Assembly: GCA_039621445.1 (NCBI GenBank)
Contig: CP154955.1
Location: forward strand, 10,404,241 to 10,468,240
Origin: Euglena gracilis
Taxonomy: Eukaryota; Euglenida; Euglenophyceae; Euglenales
Direction: 5' to 3'
DNA length: 64,000 nucleotides
The notes under the pieces were generated by a model, which worked only from the letters and a program-made list of their open reading frames with translations, was not told where the DNA came from and did not search any database. Both the position numbers and the translations under genes were made by a program. Shown here piece after piece: positions 11,005 to 21,589 of the stretch (positions are counted from its first letter, which is position 1; each line of letters opens with the position of its first letter).

Positions 11005-11690
11005 TGTTTGAGGATCTTGTTTTGAATCGCGCCAAGTGCTGTTTCGGCGAGTTATTTGTGTGCTACAGATGCATTGCTTGTGCATCACATGTTTTGTTTT
11101 TGAATACACGATTCTCATATGTTTTGATTTCTTGAGCATATGATGAATTATCTCTCTCTCTCCCTCTCTCCATGTATTTAGTGCTTGCTCTTCTCTTTCG
11201 CTTTGCTCTCACATGTTTTGAGGACTTGGAGGCTCCAAGCACGCCGAAGGGAGCCCCAAGGGAAAAGTGCGAGCGCACACCACAGCAAGGAGCGAGGAGA
11301 CGAGGCAAGGAGCGAGGAGACGAGGCAAGGAGCGAGGAGACGAGGCAAGGAGCGAGGAGACGAGGCAAGGAGCGAGGAGACGAGGAGATGAGACGAGGAG
11401 ATGAAGCCTTTTTACCCAACCAACCAAATACACCACTACCCAATTTGTCCATAGCCCAGCCCCGTTGGGGCCCACATCCACGGAGAAGGTGAGGCTTCTT
11501 CCCCTTTGCGGCATTCACCAATGACTCGGAATCCAAACAAATTATCAAAACCATACACTTTGGGCCGCTCTCCTACAGGGGCTATGGCTCAACATTGAAA
11601 AAAATACAAATCCTTCGGTCATCCTTTCCATTCACGGTATGGGAAGGTGAGGTCAGGTTGAAAAGGGTTCATTTTGTCCGCGTCGTTTGG
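11005..11690 (+). repeat. Family A 3' LTR region (A3)
   Basis: The start is placed at TGTTTGAGG, about 60 bp after the chromodomain stop, because similarity with the inverted 3' end of A4 becomes continuous there. The region contains a pyrimidine-rich tract, a 20-bp minisatellite, and the palindromic block CCCAGCCCCGTTGGGG. The end is uncertain: the last sequence shared with the fragment at 24453-25075 is at about 11680. No 5' LTR of this copy exists in the window, so the terminal dinucleotides could not be matched. Confidence 0.65.
11283..11400 (+). repeat. 20-bp minisatellite in family A LTR
   Basis: The unit AGGAGCGAGGAGACGAGGCA is repeated about five times. The related LTR fragment at 24667-24740 has about two to three copies, and the inverted LTR of A4 carries a degenerate version near 14280-14345. 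Copy number differs between LTRs of the same family, as expected for replication slippage. Confidence 0.85.
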
Positions 11691-11736
11691 GTATTGTCCC
11701 TAACTTGTGGTAGATTGTGCCTTTTTTGTAGTGCGT

Positions 11737-11831
11737 GTGTGTTTGCATTTTTGACGTGCCTGTTTCTTGTTTGACATGCGTGTTCAGTGTGTGTGTTGTG
11801 TGTGTGTGTGTGTGCTGTGTTGTGTGTGTGT

Positions 11832-11865
<34 letters not shown>

Positions 11866-12004
11866 TGTGTGTGTTGTGTGTGTTGTGTGTGTTGTGTGTT
11901 GTGTGTGTTGTGTGTGTTGTGTGTGTTGTGTGTGTTGTGTGTGTTGTGTGTTGCGTGTGTTGTGTGTGTTGTGTGTGTTGTGTGTGTTGTGTGTGTTGTG
12001 TGTG

Positions 12005-12046
<42 letters not shown>

Positions 12047-12047
12047 C
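11737..12047. repeat. TG / TGTGTTG microsatellite
   Basis: The core from about 11787 to 12041 is built of TG dinucleotides mixed with a long run of the heptamer-like TGTGTTG unit. It fills the space between the A3 LTR and the first ArgRS exon. Open frames across it are translation artefacts. Confidence 0.95.
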
Positions 12048-12188
12048 ACCTGTGTAATCTGATGTGTCAATAGTTGCGTACCAATGCTCTCCACTCTGGA
12101 CTCCGTTTGCGGTGTCGAGGTCGGGCAACGCATCACCAGCCACCTCCCCACCACGGATTTCATCGAGTCAACCAACGTTGCTCCCCAA

Positions 12189-12874
12189 GCAGGCTCTGAC
12201 ATTTTCCCTGGCAGAATTATTTTTTTCCCTCCTGCTGTGTGTTCCGTGCTGTGGAGTTCGCAACAGAGTGGCATTTGGCAATGCCCAGGGTGGATGCGGA
12301 ATCCTGGAAACCCTCTGGGTGGTGGTCAGGTTCCAACCCATGCAATCACTTGGTCACTGGCCGACCCCCCCCCAGAGGGTGTGTGACTGGCTTTTGCAGA
12401 GTAACTGACTGGTTTTGGCCCGGGGGGTCGGTCAAAAATCCACTAAAGTGACCCGACTATTTTTGGCCATTTTTTCAAGTTTTTGGTATAATTTCCTTAT
12501 ATTCCAGAGTGGCCAACCCCCCCCCGGGGGGTATGACTGACTGGTTTCCCGACGAAGAAAAAAAGTGCGTGACTGGTTTTTGGAAGAGTGGAAGTGACCC
12601 CCCCCCGGAGGGGTCGGTACATAATTAAACAGCCCCATGTTTGTCCAGTTTTCAATGGGAATGTGCCACAGTGGTTGTGTTGAGATACGTGAAGGCATTT
12701 GCATAAAATTCTGCATTGCAATGCAAGTTTGGTCTTCTGAAGGGAAACTCTGCTGAAGCAAACAAATACACAAAACCCTTCGGATTTAACTGGGGAGGAA
12801 TCCTCATTTGGGGACACCACCACTTGTGCCGCCCTTGTAGTGCCGGGTAGTGGGCTGTCCCAGCCTGTTACCAG
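12189..12874 (+). other. ArgRS intron 1 with GC donor
   Basis: Joining CCCCAA at 12183-12188 to GGCTTC at 12875 gives residues NVAPQ-GFINI, which matches the ArgRS pattern VAGPGFIN. That splice uses GC (12189-12190) as donor and AG (12873-12874) as acceptor. The intron contains several C9-type runs each paired with G-rich partners, for example CCCCCCCCCGGGGGG near 12520, and repeated GACTGGTTTT-like motifs. No gene is seen inside it. Confidence 0.6.
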
Positions 12875-12944
12875 GGCTTCATCAACATTCGGATCCGCAA
12901 GCAGTACGTCTCGAAGCATCTATTGGACGTGATGAAGGTACAGC

Positions 12945-13039
12945 ACAGCACGACGGCACAGCACAGCACAGCACAGCACAGCACAGCACAGCACAGCACA
13001 GCACACAGCACAGCACAGCACAGCACAGCACAGCACAGC

Positions 13040-13072
<33 letters not shown>
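12945..13072. repeat. CACAG pentamer array followed by CA repeat
   Basis: The array lies in ArgRS intron 2 (12938-13379) and starts at the donor GTACAG itself. About 18 pentamers are followed by a pure CA run at about 13045-13072. Confidence 0.95.
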
Positions 13073-13075
<3 letters not shown>

Positions 13076-13183
13076 CACAAACATACACAAGAGGGGAAGG
13101 GAACTGGCGAGCGGTTGGTAGAACCAACGCATGTAGAATATGAAGTTTGAATGTTAAAAAAAATACCGAACACCATCCACGCA

Positions 13184-13565
<382 letters not shown>

Positions 13566-13568
13566 TGA

Positions 13569-14132
<564 letters not shown>

Positions 14133-14499
14133 GCGCGATTGGGTGAGGAATATATGCAGTGGGGTTCGGGGCTCGAGTAGCGGGTGTTGGGGCCGTTTAT
14201 AGTGAGGCAAGCCCCAACGGGGCTGGGCTATGGACAAATTGGGTGGTGGTGTATTCGGTTGGTTGGGTAAAAAGGCTTCATCTCCTCGTCTCGTCTCCTC
14301 ATCTCATCTCCTTGTCTCGTCTCCTTGTCTCGTCTCCTTGCTTGCGTAGGGTGCTGGCCTCCTTCCTGCGGTGATGTGCTCGCACTTTTCCCTTGGGGCT
14401 CCCTTGGGTGTGCTTGGAGCCTCCAAGTCCTCAAAACCTGTGAGAGCAAAGCGAAAGAGAAGAGCAAGCACAAAATATGCGTGGAGAGAGAAGGAGAAA

Positions 14500-14533
<34 letters not shown>

Positions 14534-14682
14534 AATCAAATTCATCACATGCTCGAAAAATTAAAACATATGAGAATCATGGAGTCAAAAACAAAAGGTA
14601 TGATGCACATAAGCAACGCAGAAGCACACAAACAACTCGCCAAAACAGCACTTGGCGCAACTCAAAGCAAGAGCCTCAAACA
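14133..14682 (-). repeat. Family A 3' LTR of A4
   Basis: The - strand start TGTTTGAGG at 14682 lies downstream of the integrase frame and matches the A3 LTR start. It contains a GA-rich (TC on the - strand) microsatellite at 14495-14533, a degenerate form of the 20-bp minisatellite, the CCCAGCCCCGTTGGGG block, and beyond it CACTATAAACGGCCCC, a possible TATA promoter element. Its far end is uncertain (between 13990 and 14140). Confidence 0.65.
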
Positions 14683-16527
14683 TTTGGGCTCCCCGATTAA
14701 AAAAAAAACAAACAAAATGGACCGAGCCTTCAACTTTCGGCTCACTAGGGTTTCAAAGATTTTTTTCAATTCCGACATCAAATCTACCCCTAGGTTTTTC
14801 TTCGTGCAATACCTCACCAACTCCTCACTAAATCGGTGTATGAAATTCCCCACCGGCTCCCAGGTTTCCTCCCCCTCGTTGTAACCAACCCATTTTGTGA
14901 GGAATTCCCAGGTTCCCCCCTTCTTTCGGTGGTTCAGATTTTTTTCCACCTCCCACTCATCAGGCATTGCTTCCTCTTCTTTTTCGGTCCTCTTGAAAAA
15001 GAACAAAGGCACCCCCTCACCAAAAACTTCAGGCTTTTTGTACTCCTTAAGGAAACTACGATGAACCTTCATTTCCATCCCGGGGTTAATTTCAATAATG
15101 TAACTCCTCTCCCCCTCCCGGGCTTTAATAATCCCAGGTCCAATACATCTGGAATCCAATTTTTCTCCGGATCCTTCGGGCCTCCTATACCACACTTGGG
15201 TTCCCAATTTTAACGGTACCAACTCCCTCCTCCCTTGGTTGACCCAACTCGCTTGAACCCAATGTGCATGGTTGAGAACCTTAGCAACCTTCTCATCCAC
15301 CTCCTTTATTCGGCGAAAGAAACTTTGAGCGTCCTCACACTCCTTCGGTGTTTGATAGGGTATTCCCCCAATGGGTCTATCCCTTCCAAACAAAATTTCG
15401 TAAGGACTAAAACCACTCTCCCCCTTTGTGTCATGAATGCGATCCAAAACTTGGGGAAGTGCTTCCATCGAATTCATTTCTTCCTCCACAAACAACTTTC
15501 GGAGGATTTCCATTATTTGTTGGCCGGATCTCTCCACCCTCCCATTTGCTTGGTGGTGGTAAGCTTGGGAAAATGCTTGCCGAATTCCCATGAGCGAACA
15601 CATGGTCTGCCACCATGTGTTGACAAAATGGCTCCCTTGGTCAATTGAAATTATTGAAGGTACTCCAAAGGGTTTCCATTGGGATTTCAGCATTTCCTTG
15701 GCCAATTTTGCACCCGTTAATGCCTTATCAAAGCACGGTATGGCTACAATCCAACCGGAATGTCGGTCCACACAAACAGCCATTGTGTTGTACTCCCCCC
15801 CCTCGTACAACACCTTCGGCATTTTGAAAAGATTGATAGCCACACTTACCATGGGTGCGGGTGGTATGGGTGTTGAGTCAATGGGTCCTCTCAATGTCTC
15901 CCCCCTCGAGCTTGCTTGACATGTTGTGCAATTTTTGCTACAACTGTCGGTGAAAACTTTCGCCTTCTTTTCATCAGCCCATGCATACCTCAAATTGACG
16001 TGCCTCCACACCTTTTCCGGACCAACGTGTCCAAGAAATTTGTGGTTTTCAAGGATGATCATTTCTTGAAAACTTAGTGGAATGCACAACTTCTCCTCTC
16101 GAAACATTTGGTTTTTGTGGACGTTCACCCCCTTTGGCCACTCACCATTTTCTTGTGTTGCTTGCCAAATCTTTTTCCACGTGGGACACAAAGTGTATGC
16201 AACCACCCAATCTTGCTCCCAAACCGACTTCGTTTCCTTAGGGGTTACACTTGGAGTTGGCGCGGCCGCACCCTCTCCCGTTCCCCCCCTTGGCAACTCA
16301 TTGGATGAAAGCTTTGGGTTGGTCACCAAATTACCCGCGGGGTCCACTCCATCCCAAAAAGTGACTCTCAACTTTTTATCCTTTTTCCTCTTTGATCTGG
16401 GCCCTTGTGAGTGTGTGTCAACGGTGGTGTCTATGCCTCCCGGATTTACTACACCCTCGGTTCCCTTCTCTTGCATGCTATCCATAGGATCTTTTGGTTC
16501 CAACATTTTCCCGCTACGGGTTATCAC
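14662..16527 (-). CDS. Integrase with chromodomain (A4)
   Basis: The 621-residue open frame begins in the linker and contains the whole integrase. The zinc motif has H162 and H167 with C200 and C203. The catalytic core has D296 (SIDQGSHFVN) and E332 (GRVERSGQ) at a 35-residue spacing. The first catalytic position is N232 (VAINLFKMP); copy A3 has D here (TIDLFKMP). That substitution should abolish strand transfer. The C-terminal domain is followed by a chromodomain at about 522-575 (DEWEVEKN, FLTKWVGYN, EETWEPVGNF). The frame runs past the normal stop into the LTR start, adding about 30 residues compared with A3. Confidence 0.9.
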   Translation of the reverse strand: MITRSGKMLEPKDPMDSMQEKGTEGVVNPGGIDTTVDTHSQGPRSKRKKDKKLRVTFWDGVDPAGNLVTNPKLSSNELPRGGTGEGAAAPTPSVTPKETKSVWEQDWVVAYTLCPTWKKIWQATQENGEWPKGVNVHKNQMFREEKLCIPLSFQEMIILENHKFLGHVGPEKVWRHVNLRYAWADEKKAKVFTDSCSKNCTTCQASSRGETLRGPIDSTPIPPAPMVSVAINLFKMPKVLYEGGEYNTMAVCVDRHSGWIVAIPCFDKALTGAKLAKEMLKSQWKPFGVPSIISIDQGSHFVNTWWQTMCSLMGIRQAFSQAYHHQANGRVERSGQQIMEILRKLFVEEEMNSMEALPQVLDRIHDTKGESGFSPYEILFGRDRPIGGIPYQTPKECEDAQSFFRRIKEVDEKVAKVLNHAHWVQASWVNQGRRELVPLKLGTQVWYRRPEGSGEKLDSRCIGPGIIKAREGERSYIIEINPGMEMKVHRSFLKEYKKPEVFGEGVPLFFFKRTEKEEEAMPDEWEVEKNLNHRKKGGTWEFLTKWVGYNEGEETWEPVGNFIHRFSEELVRYCTKKNLGVDLMSELKKIFETLVSRKLKARSILFVFFLIGEPKCLRLLL

Positions 16528-18044
16528 CCCTCTAATCCACGTGTTACGGTTGTTGGGCTGATTTTCACTCTAATCCACAAACAATTTCTTTCGTCTTCCC
16601 TTTCCTCCCTTATGAGTTCCTCCATTTCTTCCTTATCCTCGGCTGAACCGTGTTTGCTTACGTCCCTTAATGCTTGTGAGGCCGGGTAAGCCCACCGACT
16701 CAAAAATGTCGGCAATTGTGTTTTCTTTACCCGGTATGTACGGGTACGGGTCCATTTCCTTTGCCCCACGGTAAGTTTTCTGGACATGAAGGCAATAGGG
16801 ACCGTTTTCTTATCCATCACGTCTTGGGGTGTGGGCTTACCATCTCCTTCCTTAAATTGTTCTAGTGTAGCCCCCACGGCGTACCCACTCGCATCTACCC
16901 TTAATACAAAGGGTTTATCGGGGTCTACACGTTGTAGGATTAAGACGGAACACAAACGTTTCTTCAACTCCTCAAACGCTTGGAGATCCCCCTCCCCAAA
17001 TTCAACTCTTTTTTTGCTTCCTTTTTTACCAACATCCCTAGGCACCTTCAATTTGTCTTGCAACGGTGCGGCAATTTGAGCATGCATATGTATGTATGCG
17101 TTGTAGTAGTTGGTAAAACCAAGGAAAGCTCTTAATGCGGTAATGGTTGTGGGAACCTCCCATTTCTCAATGGCACGAAGTTTGCCCGGTGCTGGCCATC
17201 GGGCACCATGACCCAAAATTTGGCCACAAAATTCCACTTCCTTGATGAACAATTTTGCCTTTTTTGGGTCCACCACAAAAAAATCTTTGGCCAACAAATC
17301 CAAAACTCGGCACAAATCCCTTTTGTGCGCCTCTAGGAGGTCTTCCCCCTCCCCAACGGTTGTCCCCACCAAAATATCATCTACGTATGGGGTTGCTATG
17401 TCCCTTACGGGTGCCAGCCTCTCGTCCATCATTTGTTGAAATTGTTGTGAGGTGTTAGTTAACCCCATTACATTGACCCTCCAGTGGTAGAGACCCTTTG
17501 GTGTGAATGAGCAAGTTATTGGACGACTATCCGGGTGAAGCGGTTGTTGGTGGAATGCTTGTTTTAAGTCCAAAATGGAGAACATTTGGTTGCCCCCATG
17601 CTTCACCAGGATATCTTCGATTTTCGGAGGAGGGTAGTTGCACCTACGGGATTGGCTATTGGGTCCCCTCATGTCAACGACCCCCCTCCAACGAAAATCG
17701 GGAGACTTTTTGGGCACGGGGAAAGTTTGTGAGAGCCATTCTGCATTTTTTGTTGTGGCTGGCTCGATGAATTTCATATCGATCCAATCTTGAGTGATTT
17801 TTTCCAAAGCTTCTTTTCGTTCCCCGTGCATAAAGAATGGTTTTTGTCGAGTTGGTGTTGCTCCTTCCTTCAAAGGAATAAAAGCATACCCATAGGGTCC
17901 CCTTACGGGTGGGTCCGGGTATATCGTTGACCTAAAAACCGTTCCTTCATACTTTTGTTGAATTTCCTCCCTTAAAAGCCTTAACTTGCCTTCATCCTTA
18001 TCTTCCTCCTCTTCATTATTTGCATCCCCCCCCCTCTCTTGCAA
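16524..18044 (-). pseudogene. Reverse transcriptase with truncated RNase H (A4)
   Basis: The 506-residue open frame holds a complete RT: VVDMRGPNSQ (residues 122-131), FSILDLKQAFHQ (155-166), the catalytic box YVDDILVGT (220-228), FCGQILGHG and FLGFTNYYN. RNase H starts well (LRVDASGYAVGATLEQ, VPIAFMSRKLT) but jumps at about residue 431 from GQRKW to SRWAYPASQ. About 60 residues found in A1 and A2, including the catalytic Asp of VLTDRQS, are deleted. The RT part could be active, but RNase H cannot be. It overlaps the next frame by 4 bp. Confidence 0.9.
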
Positions 18045-18153
18045 TTATCATCCGTCGGATGGGTTGGGGGGTTGCTTCGGACACGTTCAAATTTTTGTGC
18101 AAAAAAATTCAGGGTTCGGTCATCCAAAAAGCGACTTCTTTGATCAAACCCAC

Positions 18154-18723
18154 TCAAAGGTAGTTGGAAACCAAATTTGTGCAATGGGCCGTGCCCCCCT
18201 CTTGGGGCAACCTTTTTGAAGTGTTTGAGTGTCGCCGTTTTCTGAAATCACGCACACCAAACAAAAATGTGAGCTCGGGGGTTTCCAAAACCAAAGCTCG
18301 GTGATGTGGAAAAACTCCAAGTTTTGCTTGGGCAAGCCATGGGAATGACAAAATGGCATCCACCTTTATGTTTGCTTCATAACATTCCACATCACACTCA
18401 AAACATTCGGGTGGTGTCCCATTATTCTCCTCCCCAAGCAACTTCATTCTCACCTTAGTGCACCTTGTCCCCCCACTTAAAACTTGGCCATTAGCCCTTT
18501 CGAACTTAAGGAGATTTTCAGCCGAGTGCACTATGTGATCGCTTACGAATCCTTGCCTTATGAGGTTTGCTTCCGCCCCCGTATCCACCAAAATATCCAT
18601 ATCCCGTTCCTCCCCATTGACCAAAATTACCTTTGTGCGAATCAAAAGTTGCCGATCCTTTGAAAATTTGCTTACCCCTGTGGGTGAATACGTTTTTTTC
18701 ACCATATGCGACTTCAAACGCAC
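18154..18723 (-). pseudogene. Aspartic protease (A4)
   Basis: The retropepsin-like active site DILVDTGAEANLIRQG lies at about residues 48-63, followed by the conserved DAILSFPWLAQAKLGVFPHHR block. It processes the polyprotein in the particle. In A2 this domain is in frame with the Dam-like domain, whereas in A4 a one-base shift in the overlap (18714-18723) separates them. A second short frame (17981-18184) carries the remaining linker toward RT. Confidence 0.85.
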
Positions 18724-20162
18724 AACCTTTGGTTCCTTAGACGTGTTAGTGCTAGTGGGGGCTTATCACCCTCTATCAACAAGGCCCAAACTCCCCACTT
18801 CACACCTCCCATGAGTTTCCCATCCACTTCGAAAAGCTTTGTTCCAGGCTGAAAATACAAATATTGTGTCGCCTTTCGCACAAGTTCGCTCACCCATCCC
18901 CTTTGCCAATCGGGAACAATGCAAATTGCATCACACGGGGTTTTTTGCAACTTTTTTGCCACCTTATGCCATAACGACCACGGGGGATTCAACCACACCG
19001 TGCCCCCCTTCCCCCAATCAACGCTCAAGGCATTTTCCTCCTTCGTCAAAAAAGAAGCACATTGAGAATTTTTGATTGAAGCAAAACAATCAATTTCGGG
19101 TCTCCTTTGAATTTTCTCCTCAATCAATTTCACAGAGTTTCTCACGGCATAGTCCTCCCTTTTGAAGGAAAACTTCTCCTCCTTAAAATCAAGGGCCGAA
19201 AGAAGATATTCAATCAAATTTTGAGGCATTCTCCATTTTTGATGTGTGCTCGTATGCATACGCCTCCCACCCAATTGCTCCTTGTGTACCCACCTGCCCC
19301 CCTCCTTCAACACCATGTTGGGGCAGGTTTTTCCATCACAAATATTGTCCTTCAAACTTAAGAGATTCTCACTCCCCCAAATACGGGTTGGTTTTTGGTA
19401 TCCCCAATCAGAAAATTGGCAATAATCAACACCAATGAAATTCAGATTTCGAACACATTGCCGTTTGGGTAAATATCCCGTACGGGGATTTTCAATCCAC
19501 CACAATTTGGGTTGAAAATATTCCACGATCTCCAAAGTTTTTTTGACAAGGCGATCTGCCGTTTGCATGTTCCTACGCCCTATCGTTTTTGCAAGGCTAT
19601 ACTCCGTGCATGGCACACCGGCCGCAATAACTTCAAAATATCCCTGGGGGTATTTGCGATAATCCCACTCCAAAATATCCGTTACATGGGTTGGGTGAAA
19701 TTTTGGGTTGACATCCAAAGATGCCACCTGGTATCCGTTTTCCTCCAAACACCTCCCCACAGATCCTTTTCCCGAAAACAAATCCAACGCCTTGGGAATT
19801 CTCCTGCTTCCCACACCTTTGATGGATCCTCTTCCACTCAAACAACCATAACAATTGTTGAAACTGGGCCGTGCACTCTCCTGGCTTGCACACCTGGTCC
19901 ACGGCTTGGGTCGAGTCCACGGTTTGCCAGGCTTGCCCTTCCTCGACACGGGCTGCCATTGGCTCGAGGCCACTTGCCTTCTTGAGTCAATTGTTGATGA
20001 TGAATTCATTGAATTGTCTTCGGTTGCACCATTGACTGTCTTCGTCATTGCAAACTCTTGATTGGTTGACTTTGAACCTGAGATAGAGGGACTGGAAGAT
20101 AGATATACACATTCTCCAACATGGTAAAATTCTCCACATTGAGATGCGGTTGGGTTATGCAA
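18714..20162 (-). CDS. Phage-type cytosine-C5 methyltransferase fused to Dam-like domain (A4)
   Basis: The first domain (about residues 124-320) has the C5-methyltransferase motifs in order: ALDLFSGKGSVGR (SAM-binding motif I), VASLDVNPKF (II), TDILEWDY (III), AGVPCTEYSLAKT with catalytic C185 (IV), WWIENPRTGYLPKR (VI) and YCQFSDWGYQKPTRIWG (VIII region). PCTxxS plus ENPRxG is typical of phage and large-virus enzymes rather than DNMT1 or DNMT3. The second domain (350-465) has IDCFASIKNSQC, GTVWLNPPWSLW (NPPW, the D/N-PP-Y/W methyltransferase motif) and ICIVPDWQRGW, the pattern of the Dam-like domain seen in DIRS retroelements. All C5 catalytic residues are kept. I infer that the element may methylate its own DNA. 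A degenerate CCHC-like CGEFYHVGEC near residues 9-18 may end the nucleocapsid. Confidence 0.9.
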   Translation of the reverse strand: MHNPTASQCGEFYHVGECVYLSSSPSISGSKSTNQEFAMTKTVNGATEDNSMNSSSTIDSRRQVASSQWQPVSRKGKPGKPWTRPKPWTRCASQESARPSFNNCYGCLSGRGSIKGVGSRRIPKALDLFSGKGSVGRCLEENGYQVASLDVNPKFHPTHVTDILEWDYRKYPQGYFEVIAAGVPCTEYSLAKTIGRRNMQTADRLVKKTLEIVEYFQPKLWWIENPRTGYLPKRQCVRNLNFIGVDYCQFSDWGYQKPTRIWGSENLLSLKDNICDGKTCPNMVLKEGGRWVHKEQLGGRRMHTSTHQKWRMPQNLIEYLLSALDFKEEKFSFKREDYAVRNSVKLIEEKIQRRPEIDCFASIKNSQCASFLTKEENALSVDWGKGGTVWLNPPWSLWHKVAKKLQKTPCDAICIVPDWQRGWVSELVRKATQYLYFQPGTKLFEVDGKLMGGVKWGVWALLIEGDKPPLALTRLRNQRLCV

Positions 20163-20894
20163 AATATTGTGGTGGTTTTTGATGCCCGAGGATGTAAACC
20201 CCTCAAAAACATGAACCCGGCGTCCCTAAAGATAGACTGGGGGTGTAACATTTCGGTTTGAATTGTACCCCCCTCCCTTCCAACCGTTGCCTTTGGAAGA
20301 ATCTTTCCATTGGCCTTTGCCTTTGCCTTTTCCTTTTTGGGAAGATTGTTGATTCCAATTTTCATTCGATTGGATGTACGCCCTTCCCCCATATCGTCCT
20401 TGGCCTTGATAATTTTGAGCACCCTTGAAACATTGGCCTTTCCAAGAGTTTTGGTTTTGATTTTGGGGTTGCCAAGTTGGTCAAGGAGACGATTTTGGTG
20501 GTGCTTGAACCCAAACTCCACCATTGGTATTTGGCACAGATTTTGGAAGTTCTGCATTTTGTGTAAGATTTTGGGTCTGACTTTCAGTGGAAATGGGAAC
20601 AGGACCATTCGAAGCATTGGGCAACTCAGAACCTGTGGACTTGGGTGTAGAAGATGTTGGAGATGCCACCTGCTTTCCAGAAAAAGAACGTTTCTTTGAG
20701 GGGGAACCCTCCCGACTGTTGGATTTCCCCCCTTTGTTCTCCGCCCCCACCGATCCAGAACGTCTGTATGAGGTTTGGCTGTGATTGGGGATTAGCATTA
20801 AGTCTTGCCGATCTCTGAGTGCCCATTTTGAAGTCACGAGACGGAAAATGTCTTCAACACTCAAATTTGGTTCATTTTCTCGAACCCGAACCAA
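20163..20894 (-). pseudogene. Basic, Gly/Asn/Lys-rich gag linker (A4)
   Basis: This is in the same frame as the methyltransferase ORF but is interrupted by TGA (20481-20483) and TAG (20226-20228). It encodes a Ser-rich segment (SPSKKRSFSGKQVASPT) and then a Lys/Gly/Gln-rich stretch (QKGKGKGKGQWKDSS), likely a nucleic-acid-binding nucleocapsid substitute. Reading across both stops joins gag to the methyltransferase domain without further change. Confidence 0.65.
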
Positions 20895-21589
20895 AAAATG
20901 GAATCATTAAATTCTTTCCCATTGTAACTTTTGAGTGTTTCACAACTTTGCACATCAGGCAACACAATTTCGAACTCCGTCTCACTCAATTTTGTGACCC
21001 TTGTGGGTTTCTTCCCAGCTAAAATCATCACAAAATTTTCCATAATGGCTGTGGAGGTTGGCTGTGGATAGTTCATTCGAACGGTTGGTTGGCTGGTTTT
21101 GATCCGTTCTTCCTCATCAGTAATCCAATGCACAATAAAAGGAGGCATTTTCTCGATGAGTAATCTTTTCACCTCCCCCTCACTGGCATCCTTGATTTTC
21201 TGTCGACACAACTTGAAGTCAACCTTGAAATTTTCCCAATCATGGATTGTAACCCTCCCTTGATGGCATAATGTAAGATCCCGAAAGTTTTTTCTGGCCC
21301 CAAACTCTTCATTTCTCGAATGCCAGGCATCCAACTTGGCCCACACTTCATTAAAAGTAAGTGCCTCCCCCATTTCATCCAAATGCAAATTCAGCTGCTT
21401 TTTCCCCAAATCATCCAAACAAAGTTCCAGGAGGCCCAATTTATCCGCTTCTGAAACTTGATTAAATTTTCGGATGAATCTCCCCCACTCATCCTTGAAG
21501 TTTGGCCAATCACCTGCATGACCTGAAAATTTCGGGACAACAACATTTCGCAAAATGTGTTGTGTAGCTGCAGACGCCACAGTCATCAT
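20861..21589 (-). pseudogene. Family A gag, capsid-like region
   Basis: Residues such as VVVPKFSGHAGDWPNFKDEW, LCLDDLGKKQLNLHLDEMG and RLLIEKMPPFIVHWITDEE form the helical pattern of retrotransposon gag (a PKFSG...W.xF opening). It should assemble the particle shell. The frame joins the coiled-coil segment upstream by a shift in the C-run at about 21607 and joins the linker downstream by another shift near 20890. Confidence 0.75.

Larger units (their letters stand above)
9021..11690 (+). mobile_element. Ty3/gypsy family A, copy A3 (3' half with LTR)
   Basis: This is a 5'-truncated copy that begins at the RNase H-linker boundary directly after segment X. It holds the linker, a full-length integrase with HHCC and DDE residues, a C-terminal chromodomain, a stop at 10943-10945 and an LTR-like 3' region. 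The integrase frame is broken twice by single-base changes. It is the only + strand copy here that keeps a 3' end. Confidence 0.9.

Noticed and set aside
11500-11690. tRNA or snRNA gene near the A3 LTR
   Set aside because: No cloverleaf or box A/B arrangement could be traced; the sequence is shared with the LTR fragment at 24840-24990.
11735-12073. Long open frames of Cys/Val or Thr/His repeats
   Set aside because: They are translations of a TG/TGTGTTG microsatellite on both strands and have no start context or homologue.
12850-13150. Thr/Ala/Gln/His repeat proteins
   Set aside because: They are produced by the CACAG and CA arrays in an ArgRS intron.
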